Positions 17,955 to 26,197 of a DNA stretch of 64,000 nt are shown here, piece by piece (position 1 is the stretch's first letter; each line of letters starts with the position of its first letter). Source of the DNA: Gammaproteobacteria bacterium UBA5109 (GTDB lineage Bacteria; Pseudomonadota; Gammaproteobacteria; Pseudomonadales; Pseudohongiellaceae). Below the pieces are notes generated by a model. The model was given only the letters and a program-made list of their open reading frames with translations. It had not been told where the DNA came from and made no database searches. The stretch spans positions 130,847 through 194,846 of the forward strand of contig DHZH01000008.1 in the NCBI GenBank assembly GCA_002414385.1, written 5' to 3'. The translations under genes and the position numbers were made by a program.

Positions 17955-18620
17955 TCAATTCACACTTATTCTCAAGGCCGCAACGATAGCCAGCGGCGCA
18001 AGACAAACCGCCAGTACCAGCATGGCACCCAGCAAAGCCAATAATCCTGAAATCCCCATGCCGCCCTGGGCAGAATCTACAAGACCGGTGCCAAATACCA
18101 GTACCGGTATATACAAGGGCAATATTAACACAGCCAGCAATAAACCACTGCGTGAAAGCCCCACTGTCAGGGCCATCCCTATTGCTCCAAGCAGCGTCAG
18201 TATCGGTGTTCCGAGCATTAAACCGGCAAGCAAAGGAAGCAGTGACTGCTGCGGAAGTGCCAGCATGCTGGCCAGTACCGGGGCCAGTATCACCAGAGGC
18301 AGCCCCGATATCAGCCAGTGGCCGGCCACCTTGGCCAGAATAATGAAATATATGGGTTGCGGACTGAGTAACAACTGTTCGAGCGAGCCATCTTCATAAT
18401 CACTGCGAAACAGGCTGTCCATGGATAACATGACGGCCAGCAAGGCAGTGACCCAGATAACGCCACTGGCGATTTCACTCAGGAATGCCTTATCTGAACC
18501 CACACCCAGTGGAAAAAGTGTCACGGCTATGACAAAAAACATCAGGGGATTGATCATGTCGCCCGGACTGCGAAATGCAATCAGCAATTCCCGTCGCAAG
18601 GTAGCAATGACGATGCTCAT
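17955..18620 (-). CDS. ccmB: Heme exporter permease CcmB
   Basis: Membrane subunit that pairs with the CcmA ATPase to release holo-CcmE from CcmC. The 221-residue protein has six hydrophobic segments and the CcmB patterns RRELLIAFRSPGDMINPLMFF and FRSDYEDGSLEQLLLSPQP. Start codon overlaps the ccmA stop (ATGA). Confidence 0.95.
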   Translation of the reverse strand: MSIVIATLRRELLIAFRSPGDMINPLMFFVIAVTLFPLGVGSDKAFLSEIASGVIWVTALLAVMLSMDSLFRSDYEDGSLEQLLLSPQPIYFIILAKVAGHWLISGLPLVILAPVLASMLALPQQSLLPLLAGLMLGTPILTLLGAIGMALTVGLSRSGLLLAVLILPLYIPVLVFGTGLVDSAQGGMGISGLLALLGAMLVLAVCLAPLAIVAALRISVN

Positions 18621-19249
18621 GCTGCGACCTGCGTTGCCAGTGCATCCAGATCAATGGTCTTTACTGGCGATTTCATGTTGAGGCTGTGATGAGTGGTCAG
18701 GATTACCGTACCGCCATTATCGGCATGGGATTCCAGAAAGGCTTCCAGTTCAGCGACTCCTGCCTTATCCAGCGCTGTAAAAGGTTCATCGACTATCCAC
18801 AATGGGGCCGCACTGAGTTTCAGACGAGCCAGGGAAACCCGGCGTTGTTGTCCGGCAGACAGCTGATAACAGGGCAGATCATCGTAACCATAAAGCTTGA
18901 AACTGTTGAGAGCCTGTTTGATTTCATCAGTCTTGTCCAGGCCCCTGGAGGCACAGAACCAGCGCAGGTTTTCCCGGGGCGTGAGCGTCTTGTTGATCGC
19001 CGGCGCATGCCCGAGATAAAAAAGCTGTCGATGAAAGTCGGCCCGAACTTTATGCAGAGCTTGTCCATTCCAGTGGATTTCACCCTGATATTCGTCATTC
19101 AGGCCACAGAGGATTCTCAGCAAGGTGGTTTTACCGCTACCATTTGAGCCCTGAATCTGCCAGATATCACCGGCAGCGGTCTCGAAACCCAGATTCCTGA
19201 ACAGAACCCGGTCATCGCGCTCACAATATAGATCTTTAACGCCCAGCAT
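18617..19249 (-). CDS. ccmA: Cytochrome c biogenesis ATP-binding protein CcmA
   Basis: ATPase of the CcmAB transporter. The 210-residue protein shows Walker A GSNGSGKTTLLRIL, the signature LSAGQQRRVSLARL, Walker B LWIVDEPFTALDK and the switch histidine in ILTTHHSL. First gene of the nine-gene ccmABCDEFGHI operon, all on the minus strand with overlaps or very short gaps; no dedicated promoter could be read with confidence in the bases just beyond 19249. Confidence 0.96.
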   Translation of the reverse strand: MLGVKDLYCERDDRVLFRNLGFETAAGDIWQIQGSNGSGKTTLLRILCGLNDEYQGEIHWNGQALHKVRADFHRQLFYLGHAPAINKTLTPRENLRWFCASRGLDKTDEIKQALNSFKLYGYDDLPCYQLSAGQQRRVSLARLKLSAAPLWIVDEPFTALDKAGVAELEAFLESHADNGGTVILTTHHSLNMKSPVKTIDLDALATQVAA

Positions 19250-19472
19250 TTCGGTGCCTGCTATCCCCTACTTCCTCGAATGCCCATTATACCTTTTCAA
19301 ATACTCCTAATCTTATGAAATAAAAAAGGATTTTTATTGTCTGGAGCAAGCCCATATAAATAAAGATCATATAGTCTTATCAATGCTGAAAATGGCCTTA
19401 TAAGCGCCCCGGGCCGCACACCGCCGTTCTCCTTGTATAAAACCCTGGACCAGTTATTCTTTCCTGACGTCG

Positions 19473-19583
19473 CGAGCGCAGCTTATAAGTCTTGGCGTTA
19501 CGAGCGCAGTAAAGACCAGGCGAGAGTAAAATTTAATGCAGGAACTTACTACCAGCTAAGTGACTAAATTAAATTTTGCTCTC
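19473..19583. repeat. Intergenic direct repeats and 15-bp stem between ccmA and dcd
   Basis: The 359-base gap 19250-19608 contains no gene. It holds a 9-base direct repeat CGAGCGCAG at 19473-19481 and 19501-19509, each followed by a loosely similar tail ending in GGCG. Next comes a large inverted repeat: GAGAGTAAAATTTAA (19522-19536) pairs with TTAAATTTTGCTCTC (19569-19583) over 15 positions with one G-T wobble and a 32-base loop. It lies just downstream of dcd, so it may act as an mRNA 3' structure, or be a remnant of a small mobile repeat. Confidence 0.5.
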
Positions 19584-19608
19584 AATGAAGTATTTACCAG
19601 CACAGCAG

Positions 19609-20178
19609 CTAAGAACGGGGTGGAGTAACGCCTGTCTGCCCCATATATTTCCCCTGCCGGTCCTTGTATGTAATCTCACACTGTTCGTCAGATTCATAAA
19701 ACAGCATTTGTGCCACACCTTCATTGGCATAAATTTTTGCCGGCAAAGGAGTGGTATTGGAAAATTCCAGGGTGACGTGACCTTCCCATTCCGGTTCCAG
19801 CGGCGTGACATTGACGATGATGCCACAGCGCGCATAGGTTGATTTACCCAGGCAGACGGTCAATACATTGGATGGAATCCGGAAGTATTCCACGGTTCTG
19901 GCCAGCGCGAAGGAGTTGGGCGGAATAACACAGACATCCTCATCGATACTGACAAAACTGGTTTCATCAAAATTTTTCGGGTCGACCACACTGGTGGTAT
20001 GCACATTGGTAAAAATTTTAAACTCACTGGCACAGCGCACGTCATAGCCATAGCTTGATGTGCCATAGGAGATTACGCGCTTGCCGGATAGATCACGTAT
20101 CTGGCCAGGCTCAAAAGGACTGATCATGCCCTGCTCCTGTGCCATTTTACGTATCCACCTGTCAGATTTGATCGTCAT
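19609..20178 (-). CDS. dcd: dCTP deaminase
   Basis: Converts dCTP to dUTP, feeding dUMP and thymidylate synthesis. Starting at the ATG at 20178 gives 189 residues beginning MTIKSDRWIRKMAQE, the normal N-terminus; the open frame extends further upstream but that part has no homology. Core motifs are present: GKSTYARCG, the catalytic region VTLEFSNTTPLPAKIYANEG and the C-terminal GQTGVTPPR. Stands alone, with the cytochrome gene divergent from it. Confidence 0.95.
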   Translation of the reverse strand: MTIKSDRWIRKMAQEQGMISPFEPGQIRDLSGKRVISYGTSSYGYDVRCASEFKIFTNVHTTSVVDPKNFDETSFVSIDEDVCVIPPNSFALARTVEYFRIPSNVLTVCLGKSTYARCGIIVNVTPLEPEWEGHVTLEFSNTTPLPAKIYANEGVAQMLFYESDEQCEITYKDRQGKYMGQTGVTPPRS

Positions 20179-20363
20179 TCGGTTTACTTCCGTATTAATC
20201 AGTATCGGCGCCAGAATTATGCCCCGAAGTGTTGAAAAACTGCACATATTACGCAGTTAATGCTAACTTTGACAGTGTAAAGTTTGTACAATGCGCTTGC
20301 TGTTTTAAGTGAAATAAAATTTAAATCGGGAAGACCCAGCTTGAATAAATTCAGGAGTTAATA

Positions 20364-20693
20364 ATGAAAGTAAAACTGTTACTGGTATTGAGCTTAACCA
20401 TCTTTTCCAACCAGCTCCTGGCACAGGATCTGGAAGCCGGTCGTGTACTGTACGGCACCTGCGCTGCCTGTCATGGCCCCAACGGTGAAGGACTGGAAGC
20501 ATTAAATGCCCCCAAAATTGCCGGCCAGCAGGCCTGGTATACCGTCAGACAATTACAGAATTTCAAGAATGGCGTGCGTGGTTCTGACCCGCGCGATATC
20601 TACGGTCAGCAGATGGCCCCTATGGCGCAGATTCTGACTACAGATCAGGCTATACAGGATGTTTCCGCCTATATCGAAACCCTTGGCGACTAG
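20364..20693 (+). CDS. Small periplasmic class I cytochrome c
   Basis: A soluble single-heme electron carrier. The 109-residue precursor has a signal peptide (cleavage likely after NQLLA, residue 20), then a c-type domain with heme motif CAACH followed by GPNGEG, and a likely axial methionine in MAPMAQIL. Size and pattern match the cytochrome c553/c5 group. A good CAGGAG ribosome-binding site precedes the ATG and a strong terminator follows, so it is monocistronic. Partner oxidase unknown. Confidence 0.92.
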   Translation: MKVKLLLVLSLTIFSNQLLAQDLEAGRVLYGTCAACHGPNGEGLEALNAPKIAGQQAWYTVRQLQNFKNGVRGSDPRDIYGQQMAPMAQILTTDQAIQDVSAYIETLGD

Positions 20694-20708
20694 GATACAT
20701 ATCCTCTG

Positions 20709-20735
20709 AAAAAGCCCCGTTTCCGGGGCTTTTTT
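20709..20735. terminator. Bidirectional rho-independent terminator
   Basis: AAAGCCCCG (20711-20719) and CGGGGCTTT (20724-20732) form a perfect stem with a 4-base loop, flanked by A-run and T-run. It ends the cytochrome gene on the plus strand and overlaps the recJ stop codon region on the minus strand. Confidence 0.9.
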
Positions 20736-22464
20736 ATGTCTCGATAAAATGTTCGATAAGCAGTTGGGCTGAACGTCGACCTCTGAATTCATTGACCTGC
20801 AAACGAAACGCCAGGGCAAGCTGCAGACTGTGATCCAGCAATCCGGGTTCCACATTAAAGGCGATTGCATCAAGCAATATCTCACTGCCGGCCGGTATTA
20901 CTGCAAGCTTGAGATGCCGACCGGAAAGAATACGCTGATCGGCGACCATAAAGCTTCCGGTAAACAGCGGTTCGGGAAAATGCTGTCCCCAGGGCCCTGC
21001 TTCTTCCAGCAACTCGGCAAACTCAAGCGTAAAACATTCCAATGGCAGCTCACCATCTGTCGCCAATACCTGTTCCAGCATGGAAGCATCAACTGCTTTT
21101 TCCAGCGCTTCCTCAAAGGCGGCGGCAAACCTGTCAAAATCACTCCGGTTCAGGCTCAGCCCTGCAGCCATGGCATGTCCACCAAAACGATTCAGCAATC
21201 CGGGATTTCCGGTTGCAATGCTGTCGAGCAAATCACGGATATGCAGCCCGGGTATTGAACGTGCAGAACCCTTGATCTCTTCAATATTGTCATCGGCGCC
21301 GGCAAACACGACAGCCGGCCGGTGAAATTTTTCCTTCAGGCGTGACGCGACAATACCAACGACTCCGGCATGCCAGTTTTCATTAAACAGGCAAATTCCT
21401 TTGTTATCTTTACGGCTGTCTTCATCAACAACAAGTTCATCCATTATCTGCAGGGCTTCCCTGTGCATGCCCTGCTCAATATTTTTTCTGTCCTGGTTCA
21501 GGTCGTTGAGCAGCTGTGCATAATGCATTGCCTGTTGCTGATTTTCAGCAAGCAGGCATTCAATTCCTACACTCATGTCATCGAGCCGCCCGGCTGCATT
21601 GAGTCGCGGCCCCAGAGCAAAACCCAGGTCACCGGCAAGCAGATTGCGGTAATTTTTCCCTGCTATCTGCAACAGGGCTTTTATTCCCGGTCGAGCATGG
21701 CCTTTACGAATCACTGCAAGACCGTGCCTGACCAGGCAACGATTATTCCGGTCAAGCGGAACCACATCTGCAACAGTTCCCAATGCGACAAGATCCAGGT
21801 ATTGCAGCATATTGGGTTCCGTTCTACTCTGCTGGTCAAACCATGATGCCTCTCTTAATGCAGTACGCAGTGCCAGCAACAGGTAATAAACCACTCCGAC
21901 ACCGGCTAGTGATTTGGATGGGAAGCCGCAGCCATGCTGATTGGGATTAAGAATACAGTCTGCCTCAGGCAAGTCGGCAGCTGGCAGATGATGGTCGGTA
22001 ATAAGCACTTTAATACCGTATTGCCGGGCCCGTGCAACACCTTCAATACTGGCTATACCATTATCAACCGTAATAATAAGTGCCGGTTGTCTTTGTTTGG
22101 CAACCTCGACAATTTCGGGGGTAAGCCCATAGCCGAACTCAAAACGGTTAGGCACCAGATAATCGACATTGCTAAAACCGAAATCTTTCAGGCAGAGGAG
22201 CAGTAAGGCTGTACTGGTTGCTCCATCAGCATCAAAATCACCCACAATCAGAATTTTTTCCTGTTGTTCCAGCGACCGCTGCAGGAGTTCTACTGCCTCT
22301 TTGATATTGAGTAATTCCCCAGGCTTGATCAGGCCAGCCAGTTCAAGTGAATAATCAGCCTTCGAACTGGCACCACGTGCCAGCAATATCCGCTGAATAA
22401 GCGGATGAAAATCGGCATCCATGCTTGCGCTGGGATCAATTTTCCGCTGAATAATTTTAATCAT
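20734..22464 (-). CDS. recJ: Single-stranded-DNA-specific exonuclease RecJ
   Basis: RecJ degrades single-stranded DNA 5' to 3' in RecF-pathway recombination, mismatch and base-excision repair. The 576-residue protein has the DHH-family motifs: VGDFDADGATSTAL (motif I, about residues 76-89), VDNGI, the DHH of LITDHHLP, and the DHHA1 glycine-rich GGHAMAAGLSL. Length is normal. In Pseudomonas recJ lies near thrC-hom-dsbC; here a 5.3-kb block separates them. Confidence 0.95.
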   Translation of the reverse strand: MIKIIQRKIDPSASMDADFHPLIQRILLARGASSKADYSLELAGLIKPGELLNIKEAVELLQRSLEQQEKILIVGDFDADGATSTALLLLCLKDFGFSNVDYLVPNRFEFGYGLTPEIVEVAKQRQPALIITVDNGIASIEGVARARQYGIKVLITDHHLPAADLPEADCILNPNQHGCGFPSKSLAGVGVVYYLLLALRTALREASWFDQQSRTEPNMLQYLDLVALGTVADVVPLDRNNRCLVRHGLAVIRKGHARPGIKALLQIAGKNYRNLLAGDLGFALGPRLNAAGRLDDMSVGIECLLAENQQQAMHYAQLLNDLNQDRKNIEQGMHREALQIMDELVVDEDSRKDNKGICLFNENWHAGVVGIVASRLKEKFHRPAVVFAGADDNIEEIKGSARSIPGLHIRDLLDSIATGNPGLLNRFGGHAMAAGLSLNRSDFDRFAAAFEEALEKAVDASMLEQVLATDGELPLECFTLEFAELLEEAGPWGQHFPEPLFTGSFMVADQRILSGRHLKLAVIPAGSEILLDAIAFNVEPGLLDHSLQLALAFRLQVNEFRGRRSAQLLIEHFIET

Positions 22465-22615
22465 GTAAATCGGGGAGCAATTATTTTACCAACACAGGCA
22501 GCGCAAGGTTTGAACAGAAAGCCTTGAAATTGCCTCCTGCTCCCCTTAAATATAATCTGAATGTGCATGAAATCAGGAAAAGCCCTTATCCTGTAGTGGA
22601 TATCCGGCACTGGCC

Positions 22616-22643
22616 GGAACTTTTGAATTTTAAACAAACCTAA
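22616..22643 (+). promoter_or_regulatory. Sigma-E-type promoter of the HtrA protease gene
   Basis: GGAACTT at 22616-22622 is identical to the sigma-E -35 consensus. After 16 bases, CCTAA (22639-22643) matches four of five bases of the TCTAA -10. It lies 46 bases upstream of the protease ATG. HtrA/DegP genes are classic envelope-stress regulon members, which supports the reading. Confidence 0.65.
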
Positions 22644-22688
22644 CTAGCAGACGCCCAGTATCTGTTAACTGAAAATTATTCGAAAACT

Positions 22689-23768
22689 ATGAAAAAAGCT
22701 ATTAATTATCTGGCACTCGGTGCGGTATTCACAGCTCTTGCCGCTTTTCTTACAGCTCCCATGCCTCAGGCCGCTCCGGATTACCTGAGTTTTCAGACTG
22801 AGGACGAAAGCAACAATATCGAAATTTTCAGTGCTGCAAGCCCCTCGGTGGTATTTGTTACCAATACCGCTTTTGTCAGAAGTAACCCCTTTTCACGGAA
22901 TGTCGAAGAAATTCCTCGCGGTGCGGGGACCGGCTTTATCTGGGATAATACTGGGCTGATAGTAACTAACTATCATGTTGTGCAAAATGCTAACAGAATT
23001 ATGATCAGGCTTCAGGACCAGAGTAGCTGGGAAGCCGAGGTTATCGGCCTGGCCCCGGACAAGGACCTTGCCCTGCTCCAGATTGATGCCCCGCAGGAAC
23101 TCCTGAACCCATTGCCGCTGGGCGATTCATCCGAACTGCAGGTAGGCCGCAAGGTTATTGCGATCGGCAACCCCTTTGGACTGGACACCACCATGACTGT
23201 TGGTGTGGTCAGCGCCCTCGGACGTGAAATCACCTCATTGACCAACCGCACCATCCGCGACGTGATACAGACTGATGCCTCCATCAACCCCGGAAACTCC
23301 GGAGGGCCTCTGCTCAATTCCATGGGCCAACTGGTTGGCGTCAATACACAGATTATCAGTCCATCCGGGGCCAATGCCGGAATCGGTTTTGCCATTCCGG
23401 TAAATACAGTAAGACGGGTAGTCCCGCAATTACTGGAATTTGGCCGGGAAGTCCGCCCCATTCTCGGTATTTCCAACCTGAATGATGCAGTCAGTGCCCA
23501 GAACGGCATTGAAGGGGTCATTGTTGCCGAGGTGACCTCCGGACTGGGTGCCGAAGAAGCCGGCCTGATCGGCTTACGCCAGGATCAGCGAGGGAACGTG
23601 ATGCTTGGTGATGTCATCGTCGGCATCGAAAACCTGCCGGTTGCCAACAGTGATGACCTGCTCAATGCCCTGGAACAGTTCCAGCCAGGCGAAACCGTCA
23701 CAGTACAGACCTTACGCGGCAATCAGGATGAAATGCAGTTTGAAGTGGAACTCACGGAGCCTATCTAG
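22689..23768 (+). CDS. HtrA/DegS-like periplasmic serine protease
   Basis: A trypsin-fold envelope protease. The 359-residue protein has an N-terminal hydrophobic signal or anchor (about residues 5-28), the catalytic triad H96 (TNYHVV), D126 (DKDLALL) and S204 (GNSGGPLL), and a single C-terminal PDZ domain (about residues 262-355). One PDZ domain and this length resemble DegS, which senses misfolded porins, more than two-PDZ DegP. The sigma-E-like promoter upstream fits envelope stress control. It follows recJ divergently across 224 bases. Confidence 0.93.
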   Translation: MKKAINYLALGAVFTALAAFLTAPMPQAAPDYLSFQTEDESNNIEIFSAASPSVVFVTNTAFVRSNPFSRNVEEIPRGAGTGFIWDNTGLIVTNYHVVQNANRIMIRLQDQSSWEAEVIGLAPDKDLALLQIDAPQELLNPLPLGDSSELQVGRKVIAIGNPFGLDTTMTVGVVSALGREITSLTNRTIRDVIQTDASINPGNSGGPLLNSMGQLVGVNTQIISPSGANAGIGFAIPVNTVRRVVPQLLEFGREVRPILGISNLNDAVSAQNGIEGVIVAEVTSGLGAEEAGLIGLRQDQRGNVMLGDVIVGIENLPVANSDDLLNALEQFQPGETVTVQTLRGNQDEMQFEVELTEPI

Positions 23769-23797
23769 CAGGTAGTGGTTCAGTTTGAATTATATCT

Positions 23798-23828
23798 GGC
23801 AAGCTGGTGATTGCCGGGCTTGCCTTTT
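23798..23828 (+). terminator. Possible terminator after the protease gene
   Basis: GGCAAGC (23798-23804) and GCTTGCC (23818-23824) form a 7-bp stem followed by TTTT. The position just after the protease stop is right; the short T-run makes it weak. Confidence 0.5.
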
Positions 23829-23910
23829 GCGACCTTCTGGCGACAAGGTTAAAGCCTAGAACTAAGCCACTAACCAACGCCAAGGCAATAACTTGAGCCC
23901 TACTCCAGCC

Positions 23911-24594
23911 CTACTCCGGGACTTTATCAAGATTATCTGGAGGCGCCATATACAGGTTGTACAGGCTTCGCAAAACCAGCTCAAAGCCCTGATCTTCATC
24001 CTGAAAAGTTAATTTTCCCTGCGTTACTCTGTCCACTTCCTCGCGGCTGACAAGTACCTGTGACATGACGCCCGAGATACTGGTCAATCGCCAGTATGCC
24101 TCTTGGTCTGAAAGTTCCGGGTTACATTTTCTCGCCAGCTCTATGAACAAAGCCGATGGCTCATCAAAATATTCCCCAAATAAGCGCTGCACCTGTGGAG
24201 CAGGATCATGAATGATCCTGAGTACCATTTTGTCGAATATCGGCTTAACCTTGTGAATGGTGAAAAATGGTTCAATATATGCCCTGAGCAAGAGCATGAA
24301 ATCCGGAGCCTGGCTTTGTGACGCTTCCCTGTATGCCCTGAGTTTTTGCAGGCGCTCCTCGTTAGCTGGCTTCAGGCTGCGTTCCAGTACCTTTTTGACC
24401 AGCATTTCCTTGCTGCCGAAATAATAACTGATGGCCCCCAGGTTTGCTTTGGCCTTTTCTGCAACAGCCCGCATCGAGGTGCCGCTGTAACCTTTTTCAC
24501 CAAACACCACTTCAGCTGCATCAAGGAATGCCTTTTCTGATTGATTGATTTTCCTTAATTTTGGATTACGTTTTGCTCTGGTCCCATTTTTCAT
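23911..24594 (-). CDS. TetR/AcrR family transcriptional regulator
   Basis: A one-component repressor. Starting at ATG 24594 gives 227 residues with the helix-turn-helix near residues 20-65 (FLDAAEVVFGEKGYSGTSMR then AVAEKAKANLGAISYYFGSK), a textbook TetR pattern. The C-terminal half is a ligand domain with MVLRIIHDPAPQVQRLF, reminiscent of CecR/YbiH-type regulators. The open frame continues to a TTG at 24672, judged not used. It is divergent from the four-gene cassette at 24782; a palindrome overlapping that cassette's promoter is the likely operator. Confidence 0.87.
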   Translation of the reverse strand: MKNGTRAKRNPKLRKINQSEKAFLDAAEVVFGEKGYSGTSMRAVAEKAKANLGAISYYFGSKEMLVKKVLERSLKPANEERLQKLRAYREASQSQAPDFMLLLRAYIEPFFTIHKVKPIFDKMVLRIIHDPAPQVQRLFGEYFDEPSALFIELARKCNPELSDQEAYWRLTSISGVMSQVLVSREEVDRVTQGKLTFQDEDQGFELVLRSLYNLYMAPPDNLDKVPE

Positions 24595-24675
24595 GAAATT
24601 TCGCTCAATAATATCCAGGCCTGACTTCCCTGAATTAATGTCCAGGAGTTTCGTGTTTATTTCACATTCCAAGTA

Positions 24676-24704
24676 TTGACATTTATTTTATACGACTGTA
24701 TAAA
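24676..24704 (+). promoter_or_regulatory. Sigma-70 promoter of the DUF6152 cassette
   Basis: TTGACA (24676-24681), a 17-base spacer and TATAAA (24699-24704) form an almost perfect vegetative promoter pointing at the gene starting at 24782, giving a leader of roughly 70 bases with a GAGG ribosome-binding site. Such a strong core promoter fits a system held off by a repressor. Confidence 0.75.
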
Positions 24705-24712
24705 TTTTGTCA
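24677..24712. promoter_or_regulatory. Putative TetR operator
   Basis: A nested palindrome: the inner arms TTATAC (24688-24693) and GTATAA (24698-24703) are perfect around GACT, and the outer arms TGACA (24677-24681) and TGTCA (24708-24712) are off-centre by one base. It covers the spacer and -10 of the promoter. Bound regulator would exclude RNA polymerase. The neighbouring TetR gene is the obvious candidate. Confidence 0.6.
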
Positions 24713-24781
24713 GCTTTACAACATTCGTCAGGGTAGAAGCCTCTGACCTGTTTATTAAGTCCAGTTAATGAGGAAAAAATC

Positions 24782-25186
24782 ATGAAACAAGGCAAACAAA
24801 ATATACTTAAGGCATTAGTTCTGACCCTGGGATTCAGCCTGTTGGCATCCGGTGCGGTCTATGCGCATCACTCGTTCCCGGCTACCTACATCATGGATGA
24901 GTCGGACACAATTGAAGGTGTAATGGTTCAGTTCCTGTTCCGTAACCCGCATTCATTTGTCCATGTCATGGTAACTGATGAAGAAACCGGCGAGAATCAG
25001 CGCTGGGCAGTTGAGTGGGGCGGTGCCAGTGCACTGGCCGGTTCAGTTGACCGTTCAAGCCTGAAACCGGGTGACCGGGTACGAATCACTGGTCAGCCAG
25101 GTCGTAACCCTGAAGATCATCGTCTGCGTATGCAGAGACTTGAAGTAGTTGATGGTGACTTCGAGTGGGAAGGTGACTTCGACTAG
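24782..25186 (+). CDS. DUF6152 family exported protein
   Basis: Unknown function. The 134-residue product has a signal peptide ending at about residue 29 (SGAVYA) followed directly by HHSFPATY, the histidine-rich start typical of DUF6152, and the family segments RNPHSFVHVMV, WAVEWGG, and LKPGDRVRITGQPGRNP. The body is probably a small beta-barrel (OB-like) in the periplasm. First gene of a four-gene run; the next begins 69 bases later with its own ribosome-binding site. Homologues often neighbour the same unknown proteins in proteobacteria, which is recalled, not checked. Confidence 0.82.
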   Translation: MKQGKQNILKALVLTLGFSLLASGAVYAHHSFPATYIMDESDTIEGVMVQFLFRNPHSFVHVMVTDEETGENQRWAVEWGGASALAGSVDRSSLKPGDRVRITGQPGRNPEDHRLRMQRLEVVDGDFEWEGDFD

Positions 25187-25255
25187 AATAGAAGATAATT
25201 TAGCGTAGAGCAGGTTCAACCTGCCAGCTTGATAAAAATAACGAAGGGGAACGAA

Positions 25256-26152
25256 ATGCAATTCCATAAGCTAGTCAAGGTACTGGTCTGTACTACTATC
25301 GCACTGGGTACTTACTCTGCTACGGCGCAGGAAATCAATTTTGCCGGTGACTGGAGTGGGCTTTTCCACGAAGATGGTCCGGAACGAATTCCCGGTCCAA
25401 CTCTGGCAGATTATGCCGGACTGCCTATTAATGAAGCTGCCCGTATGCGGGCCAACTCCTGGGACCCGAACCGCATTTCTGTAGTCCCTGAACTGCAGTG
25501 CCGGGAACACGGCGCCGACTATTCCATGCGTGGTCTGGCCCATATGCGTATCGAGCGTGTTATTGACCCGAGATCACAACAGGCCATCGCTTTTACCACC
25601 CGCATGAATTTTCACAACCAGACACGCACGATCTGGCTGGACGGTCGTGAGCATCCGCCGGCTGATGCGCCACACACCTGGGCTGGTTTTTCCACAGCAC
25701 ATTTCGAAAACGGCATGATGGTGGTACATACCACACACCAGAAACAGAGCTATACCCGTCGTAACGGCCTGCCTGCCAGCGCTGACCGGGAATTCTGGGA
25801 ATACTGGTATATTCATGAAAACATTCTTACCGTGGTCACTGTGGTTGACGATCCGGTGTTCTATACCGAACCGCTGGTTCGTAGCCAGAACTGGATGCTG
25901 AACCCGGCCCTGCGCATCAATCACAACAACTGTGAGTATGTGATTGAAACGCCGGTTGGCGATGACGGTCAGATCGTTCCGCATTACCTGCCGGGCGAAA
26001 ACCCCTTCCTGCAGGAAACGGCTGAAACCTACCACCTGCCATATGAAGGCATGCAGGGTGGCGCGGAGACCATGTATCCGGAATTCCGGGAAGAAATGGG
26101 CCAGCCTCTGGGCGACAATCGCTTCTGCACCCTCGATTGCGATGCACCCTAA
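25256..26152 (+). CDS. Exported protein of unknown function (cassette paralogue A)
   Basis: I do not recognise a named family. ATG 25256 with AAGGGGA upstream gives 298 residues with a signal peptide (cleavage near TYSATA, about residue 22). The mature protein contains FAGDWSGLFHEDGPER, an ELQCREHGADYSM segment, IWLDGREHPPADAPHTWAGFS and a C-terminal pair of cysteines in FCTLDC. It is homologous over most of its length to the last gene of the cassette (see findings). The WLDGREHP block recurs in proteins I recall from sphingomonads and marine gammaproteobacteria, again without function. Probably periplasmic. Confidence 0.75.
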   Translation: MQFHKLVKVLVCTTIALGTYSATAQEINFAGDWSGLFHEDGPERIPGPTLADYAGLPINEAARMRANSWDPNRISVVPELQCREHGADYSMRGLAHMRIERVIDPRSQQAIAFTTRMNFHNQTRTIWLDGREHPPADAPHTWAGFSTAHFENGMMVVHTTHQKQSYTRRNGLPASADREFWEYWYIHENILTVVTVVDDPVFYTEPLVRSQNWMLNPALRINHNNCEYVIETPVGDDGQIVPHYLPGENPFLQETAETYHLPYEGMQGGAETMYPEFREEMGQPLGDNRFCTLDCDAP

Positions 26153-26197
26153 AGCACAAATAAAAGTGCGATTAAAGATAAACTGCAAGGATTAATC

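Noticed and set aside
20269..20292. TTGACA followed by TACAAT upstream of the small cytochrome c gene.
   Set aside because: The spacer is only 12 bases, too short for a sigma-70 promoter.
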